A DNA stretch of 64,000 nucleotides, from positions 1,364,001 through 1,428,000 of the forward strand of contig NC_007577.1 of NCBI RefSeq assembly GCF_000012645.1, written 5' to 3'. The DNA comes from Prochlorococcus marinus str. MIT 9312. GTDB lineage: Bacteria; Cyanobacteriota; Cyanobacteriia; PCC-6307; Cyanobiaceae. Position 1 is the first letter of the stretch, and the number at the start of each line of letters is the position of its first letter. Shown here piece after piece: positions 57,579 through 64,000 of the stretch. Position numbers and translations under genes: made by a program. Below the pieces are notes generated by a model that was not told the DNA's origin, searched no databases, and was given only the letters and a program-made list of their open reading frames with translations.

Positions 57579-59165
57579 TTGATTCAAAAAATTCATATGG
57601 AAGAAAATTTATCTGGAACTCTTGCTATTGATCTAGGAAATACTAATACCGTAGTCGCTTTTCAAGATGAAAAAGATATAAACACTATATTAGTTGAAAT
57701 CCCGAATATTACATCATCTCCTGGAGTTATCCCTACAGCAGTTTGGTTCGAGAAACCTTCAGAAATTTTGAAAATTGGTGACAGTGCTTTAAAGATGATA
57801 AATAGCTCTAATTCAGAATTATTTTTTCATTCGAATTTTAAAAGATTAATTGGAAATCCTGTTGAAAAAATTAATCAGAAAAATATTTTAAGCCCTACTG
57901 AATGTGGCGAAAAATTTTTTAAATTTTTGTGGGCAAACATTCCTCAAAAATATAAAATTAAGAGACTTGTTTTAACTGCTCCTATTGACACATACAAGGG
58001 TTACAGAGAATGGTTAGTTAACCTTTGTGAGGAAATATCTGTAGATGAAATAGCGCTAGTTGATGAACCTACTGCCGCAAGTTTAGGGATAAATGTACCA
58101 TTTGGCTCGAAAATTATGACACTAGATATTGGAGGAAGCACAATAGATATGAATATAGTCAAAATAGAAGGGGGAGAAGGTAAATCTGATCCTATAGCTG
58201 AATTATTAAAATTTAAAGGAAATAATGTAAGTTCAATTTCAAAACAAAAAGTAAGATGTGCTGAAATCATTAGTAAAAGTGGCTCGAAAATTGGTGGTAA
58301 AGATATTGATCAATGGATTGTTGATTTTTTTATACCTGATAATAAATATCCAATTAATCTTTTAAAGGCAGAAGTAATTAAATGTAAACTAAGTTCATCT
58401 GCAATTAAAGATGACAATAAATATCCAACAAAACTTTTAACTGAAGGACATCAAGAAAAAGAATTTTTCCTAAGTAGAGAAACCTTTGAGAAAATTATTA
58501 TTGAGAATAATCTTCTTAATCACCTTAACTCCTTACTTAAAGATTTATTAAATGAAGCAAGAGGCAAATATTGCACAGTAGATGATTTAAGTGCAATCAT
58601 TTTGGTTGGAGGGGGTACTCAAATACCATTAATTAAAGAATGGATAGCAAAAAAGATTCCAAAAATTCATATAAAGTCGCCACCTCCAATTGAATCAATA
58701 GCATTAGGAGCTTTAGCAATGACTCCAGGAGTAAAAATTAAAGATATCTTAAACAAAGGATTATCAATAAGGTTATTAAATAAAAGAGAACAAACACACT
58801 TCTGGCATCCAATTTTTTGCAAAGGCCAAACATGGCCTACTGAAAACCCATTTAAATTAATTCTTCAAGCCAGTAAAATTAATCAGAAAATATTTGAAAT
58901 AATTATTGGAGAAACAAAAAAAGACAGGGAGTATGATGTGATTTTTGAAAATGGATTACCAAAATTATCCGAGATTCAAAGTGAAGAAGAAATTATTAGA
59001 TGGGACAAAAAACCACTCAAAATCTTACTAAAAAATAGTTCTAATATTGGAGAAGATAACTTAATACTTTTCTTCAAAATCAACAAAAAAGCTGATTTGC
59101 TAGTTAAGTGTTTTGATATTCAAGATGAATTTTTAGGGGAATATAATTTAGGAAATATCTACTAA
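57579..59165 (+). CDS. Hsp70 family protein (DnaK-like, divergent)
   Basis: 528 residues from TTG 57579, or from ATG 57597. The actin-like ATPase motifs are present: AIDLGNTNTVVAF (phosphate 1), TLDIGGSTIDMNI (phosphate 2) and ILVGGGTQIPLIKEWI (adenosine). DnaK has about 630 residues and a recognisable substrate domain and lid; here the C-terminal 140 residues are short and dissimilar. Conserved in picocyanobacteria as an additional Hsp70 of unknown client. Confidence 0.88.
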   Translation: MIQKIHMEENLSGTLAIDLGNTNTVVAFQDEKDINTILVEIPNITSSPGVIPTAVWFEKPSEILKIGDSALKMINSSNSELFFHSNFKRLIGNPVEKINQKNILSPTECGEKFFKFLWANIPQKYKIKRLVLTAPIDTYKGYREWLVNLCEEISVDEIALVDEPTAASLGINVPFGSKIMTLDIGGSTIDMNIVKIEGGEGKSDPIAELLKFKGNNVSSISKQKVRCAEIISKSGSKIGGKDIDQWIVDFFIPDNKYPINLLKAEVIKCKLSSSAIKDDNKYPTKLLTEGHQEKEFFLSRETFEKIIIENNLLNHLNSLLKDLLNEARGKYCTVDDLSAIILVGGGTQIPLIKEWIAKKIPKIHIKSPPPIESIALGALAMTPGVKIKDILNKGLSIRLLNKREQTHFWHPIFCKGQTWPTENPFKLILQASKINQKIFEIIIGETKKDREYDVIFENGLPKLSEIQSEEEIIRWDKKPLKILLKNSSNIGEDNLILFFKINKKADLLVKCFDIQDEFLGEYNLGNIY

Positions 59166-59172
59166 CTTATAG

Positions 59173-59709
59173 CTATTCAAGAAAAACTCCTTCTTCATTA
59201 TCAACATTATTAAGACGTAAACTAATACTTTCATTTTTACTAGTTGGAACTCTTTTACCGCAAAAATCCGGTTGAATAGGTAATTCCCTATGACCTCTAT
59301 CTACCATGACTAATAACATCACTCTTTGAGGTCTTCCCCATGAATAAAGAGCATCAATTGCAGCTCTAATTGTTCTCCCTGTAAAAATAACGTCATCTAT
59401 CAAGAGAATTTCTTGTTTCTCAATTGGGGTTGGAATATCAGTTGCTTTTATTAGCCTAGTTCCAACTCTATTTTGATCATCTCTATAAAAGGTTGGATCA
59501 ATTGTTCCTTTTCTTATTTTTAGACCTGTTTTACAGAATAATTCTTTTTCTAGAACTTCTGCTATATCAATTCCTCTAGTAGGAATACCTACCAAAATTA
59601 GGTTATCTAGGTTTTTTACTTTTTCAATAATTTCGGAAGTTAAACGTGAAAGGGTTTTTCTAAGCTCAACTTCAGTAAGTATTACGACCCTTTTTGTTTT
59701 ATTGGACAT
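59173..59709 (-). CDS. pyrR: Bifunctional PyrR (uracil phosphoribosyltransferase / pyr regulator)
   Basis: 178 residues. PRPP-binding loop ILLIDDVIFTGRTIRAAIDA, preceded by GIPTRGIDIAEVLEK and GTIDPTFYRDD, and ending MLLVMVDRGHRELPIQPDFC: all diagnostic for PyrR rather than for Upp. In Firmicutes it attenuates pyr operons; here no pyr genes are adjacent, so the catalytic role may dominate. Confidence 0.94.
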   Translation of the reverse strand: MSNKTKRVVILTEVELRKTLSRLTSEIIEKVKNLDNLILVGIPTRGIDIAEVLEKELFCKTGLKIRKGTIDPTFYRDDQNRVGTRLIKATDIPTPIEKQEILLIDDVIFTGRTIRAAIDALYSWGRPQRVMLLVMVDRGHRELPIQPDFCGKRVPTSKNESISLRLNNVDNEEGVFLE

Positions 59710-59845
59710 GATTTATCAATAAATAAAATTCGTTCAATATTTTTATAAATTAGCAAAAGCTAACTATGTTAAATATAAATTGTTAAAGAGTAAGGTTTAA
59801 AGCTAGATTGAAGATTAGATCACTTAAATTAGACTTGATCTAAAT

Positions 59846-61468
59846 ATGTCAAAGATTAGGAGCAAAAGTATAAATAAATTAAGTAAGCCTCAGAGTCCTG
59901 TAGTTCTTGCAATACTAGATGGATGGGGGTATCGAGAAGCAATATCCGACAATGCCATAAAAAGTGCTAAAACACCAATCATGGATTCATTATGGCATGC
60001 ATACCCTCACACTCTTATAAGCGCTAGTGGTTCTGAGGTAGGCCTTCCAGATGGTCAAATGGGCAACTCAGAGGTGGGGCACCTTACTATTGGTTCGGGA
60101 AGAATAATCCAACAAGAACTTGTAAGGATTTCAAATGTTGTAAAAAATAATCAGTTATGCATAGTCAATGAGTTAAAGGAGATGGCTGATTCATTAAAGA
60201 GAAATAAATCTACTTTGCATATTACGGGATTATGTTCTGATGGAGGCGTACATAGTCATATTGATCATTTATTGGGTTTAATAAAATGGGCATCTGATAA
60301 TGGCATCAAAAAAGTAGCAATTCATATTATTACTGATGGAAGAGATACTCCGGCAAAAAGTGCATCTAAATATCTAAACCAAATAGAGTCATGCATAAAA
60401 AAATTCGATACAGGGGAAATAGCCTCTATATGCGGAAGATACTGGATAATGGATAGAAATCTTTTATGGGATAGAACAGAAAAAGCATATGCTAATTTGA
60501 CTGATCCAGATATTAAAGTGAGCAATATCTCTCCTCAGGATTACATAAAACAAAGTTATGACAAAAATATAACTGATGAATTTATTGAGCCCATACGAAT
60601 ATCTGAAAACTATCTTAAAGATGGAGATAGTTTAATTTGCTTTAATTTTCGTCCAGACAGAGCAAGACAAATCATCAAATCCCTTTCAGAAAAGAAATTC
60701 TCAGACTTTAAAAGAAAAGTCGTTCCAAATTTAGATTTAGTTACTTTTACTCAATATGACCAAAATTTTTCAGTTAAAGTAGCGTTTCCTCCTGAGTCTC
60801 TTAATAATTTTATCGGCCAAATAGTTTCAGAAAATGGCCTCAAGCAATACAGAACAGCAGAAACAGAAAAATATCCTCATGTAACATATTTCTTTAATGG
60901 AGGAGTAGAAATTCCTTTACCAGGTGAAGAAAGGCATTTAATTCCATCTCCAAGAGTTGCAACCTATGATATGGAACCCGAAATGTCTGCAGAAGAATTA
61001 ACTATTAGTTGCTCTAAAGCTATAAAGAGTGGTGACTATGCTTTTGTCGTAATCAATTTTGCTAATCCTGATATGGTGGGTCATACAGGCAACATGAATG
61101 CAACAATAAAAGCTATAGAAACAGTCGATAAATGTATAGGTCAGATAGTTAATGCTACTGGAGAAATGGGTGGAAGCATTCTGATTACTGCTGATCATGG
61201 TAATGCAGAGGTAATGAAAGGTCCAGCAGGAGAACCATGGACGGCTCACACGATAAACAAAGTTCCCTTAATTTTTATTGAGGGTGAAAAAAGAAAAATC
61301 CCGAATATGGGAAATGAGATTTATTTAAGGGATAATGCTGGTTTAGCAGATATTGCACCAACTCTATTGCAATTATTAAATCTACCAATTCCAAAAGAGA
61401 TGACAGGAAAATCCCTAATTAAAGAAATTGAATTAAAAGGTTATAATAAAGTCGTACAACACGTTTAA
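59846..61468 (+). CDS. gpmI: 2,3-bisphosphoglycerate-independent phosphoglycerate mutase
   Basis: 540 residues. Interconverts 3- and 2-phosphoglycerate with two Mn ions. [11 protein letters not shown] at 22-32, the nucleophile Ser75 in [20 protein letters not shown], and the second metal site [10 protein letters not shown] are all intact. It forms a unit with secG, which starts 24 bases later. Confidence 0.97.
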   Translation: MSKIRSKSINKLSKPQSPVVLAILDGWGYREAISDNAIKSAKTPIMDSLWHAYPHTLISASGSEVGLPDGQMGNSEVGHLTIGSGRIIQQELVRISNVVKNNQLCIVNELKEMADSLKRNKSTLHITGLCSDGGVHSHIDHLLGLIKWASDNGIKKVAIHIITDGRDTPAKSASKYLNQIESCIKKFDTGEIASICGRYWIMDRNLLWDRTEKAYANLTDPDIKVSNISPQDYIKQSYDKNITDEFIEPIRISENYLKDGDSLICFNFRPDRARQIIKSLSEKKFSDFKRKVVPNLDLVTFTQYDQNFSVKVAFPPESLNNFIGQIVSENGLKQYRTAETEKYPHVTYFFNGGVEIPLPGEERHLIPSPRVATYDMEPEMSAEELTISCSKAIKSGDYAFVVINFANPDMVGHTGNMNATIKAIETVDKCIGQIVNATGEMGGSILITADHGNAEVMKGPAGEPWTAHTINKVPLIFIEGEKRKIPNMGNEIYLRDNAGLADIAPTLLQLLNLPIPKEMTGKSLIKEIELKGYNKVVQHV

Positions 61469-61491
61469 AGTTAATAAGAGATTTTCAAGCA

Positions 61492-61719
61492 ATGATTCAA
61501 GTTTTAAGTTGGATATGGGTATTTTCTGGAGTACTTCTCATTCTCTTAGTTTTACTTCATAGTCCCAAAGGTGATGGAATGGGAGGAATAGCTGCCAGTG
61601 GAAGCTCCATGTTCAATAGCGCAAGTAGTGCAGAAGCCTCTCTTAACAAAATAACGTGGACGTTTTTAGTTATATTTTTGTCACTGGCAATTATTCTTAG
61701 CGCTGGTTGGATTTCATAA
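61492..61719 (+). CDS. secG: Preprotein translocase subunit SecG
   Basis: 75 residues with two helices (VLSWIWVFSGVLLILLVLLH and WTFLVIFLSLAIILSAGWI) flanking the conserved HSPKGDGMGGIAASGSSMF loop with its Gly/Ser-rich stretch. Accessory subunit of SecYEG. A strong terminator follows. Confidence 0.94.
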   Translation: MIQVLSWIWVFSGVLLILLVLLHSPKGDGMGGIAASGSSMFNSASSAEASLNKITWTFLVIFLSLAIILSAGWIS

Positions 61720-61731
61720 TAATTGAATAAA

Positions 61732-61762
61732 AAAGAGAGATCATTCAAAATGATCTCTCTTT
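61732..61762. terminator. Bidirectional terminator between secG and groL
   Basis: A 12-bp perfect stem AAAGAGAGATCA/TGATCTCTCTTT (extendable by two pairs), A-rich on the left and T-rich on the right, serving convergent secG and groL. Confidence 0.92.
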
Positions 61763-61791
61763 AAAAAGTTAATTTATTAACTAATATTTAG

Positions 61792-63456
<1,665 letters not shown>

Positions 63457-63480
63457 TTAATAATTTTTGAAACAAATATT

Positions 63481-63792
63481 TTAGCCTACTACAGCTAAAA
63501 TATCCTTTTCCGAGAGCAAGACATATTCATCTCCTCCCAATTTAATGTCTGTTCCAGCATATTTGCTGTATAAGACTTTATCGCCAATACTCACTTCTGG
63601 AGTTTGTCGAGAACCATCGTCATTAAGTTTGCCAGGGCCCACCTGAGCAACTTCTCCTACCTGTGGTTTTTCTTTAGCTGAATCAGGCAAAAGAATGCCC
63701 CCAGCAGTTTTTTCCTCAGATGCGGAAACTTTAATAAATATTCTATCTCCCAGTGGTTTTACTGTAGAGACTGTAAGTGAAACAGCTGCCAT
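63481..63792 (-). CDS. groS: Co-chaperonin GroES
   Basis: 103 residues. [12 protein letters not shown], the mobile loop region [20 protein letters not shown] and [20 protein letters not shown] are intact. A Shine-Dalgarno-like GATCCTCC lies upstream in the leader, which also has a small hairpin GACGC/GCGTC. A K-box precedes the operon. Confidence 0.97.
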
Positions 63793-63909
63793 AGATTAAT
63801 GGAGGATCATGATTGAGACGCTTTGCGTCATAAAAATGGAAAGAGCAGCACTCGATCCGTATCTTCAACAACATAATCTGAGAAGCGGCAATTAAACCAT
63901 AGTTAAACT

Positions 63910-63925
63910 GTGCGGGTGGCCGAAC
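63910..63925 (-). promoter_or_regulatory. K-box upstream of groESL
   Basis: Minus strand reads GTTCGGCCACCCGCAC, an exact fit to the cyanobacterial groE K-box consensus GTTCGG-NNAN-CCNNAC, 118 bases before the groS start. No CIRCE inverted repeat is seen in the leader. Confidence 0.75.
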
Positions 63926-64000
63926 CCATTTAACGAATCTACCCATTAAGTGGTAGTATTTTCGGATTATGAGCTGTTTAAAATCAGCTAATCATCACCA

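Noticed and set aside
63793-63870. Possible CIRCE element before groS (AGCACTC seen)
   Set aside because: Only one half-site resembles the consensus; the inverted partner nine bases away does not match.

Overview
The window reads as the chromosome of a high-light-adapted Prochlorococcus. Base composition is very AT-rich, genes are short and closely packed, and TTG starts are common. Cyanobacterial marker families are present: a photosystem II S4-domain protein, DUF1818, DUF2811, cyanobacterial RpoZ, an RRM RNA-binding protein and eight high-light-inducible proteins (HLIPs). No rRNA, IS element, intact integrase or CRISPR array was seen. One tRNA, Val(GAC), is present.

Layout. 1-13.3 kb is mostly core: the 5' part of serA, an S4-domain gene, tRNA-Val, a PNPOx-like flavoprotein, a DoxX protein, a photolyase-like flavoprotein, an SDR, murD, a pirin, DUF1643/DUF2214 genes, a GAF sensor and an HI0933-type flavoprotein. 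13.4-37.5 kb is accessory-like: two fatty-acid desaturases, an LptF/G-type permease, a DUF1543 gene and several dozen proteins of 20-80 residues, many with one membrane helix, interspersed with HLIP genes and gene-poor AT-rich stretches. 37.5-44.4 kb carries a cupin-like gene, PIN-PhoH, a LOG-family protein, a dienelactone hydrolase, DUF1330, RRM and PepSY-like genes. 44.4-56 kb is a second accessory segment: four copies of a mosaic repeat related to the 5' end of an EVE-domain gene, a four-HLIP operon, two porins, a 2OG-Fe(II) oxygenase, a ribbon-helix-helix protein, a DUF3721 cluster, a PhoX remnant and tatA. 56.3-64 kb is core again: DUF2811, DUF1818-rpoZ, an Hsp70-like gene, pyrR, gpmI, secG, groL-groS.

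Working together. HLIPs, desaturases and many micro-proteins suggest a light and membrane stress region. Several micro-proteins form families inside this window. The most striking are three proteins of 48-61 residues that end in the Cys-x8-Cys plus acidic tail of CP12, the GAPDH/PRK-binding regulator of the Calvin cycle, but lack the rest of CP12. They lie among HLIP genes in a stretch with unusually strong Shine-Dalgarno sequences. Around 52-54.4 kb, a porin with a His/Met-rich N-terminus is divergent from a His-tailed DUF3721 lipoprotein and a second DUF3721 protein, which looks like a metal-handling locus. A 3' fragment of a PhoX-type phosphatase lies directly before tatA, which fits because PhoX proteins are Tat substrates.

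Limits: all calls come from reading sequence and translations by eye. No database search was run, and functions of most small proteins are unknown.
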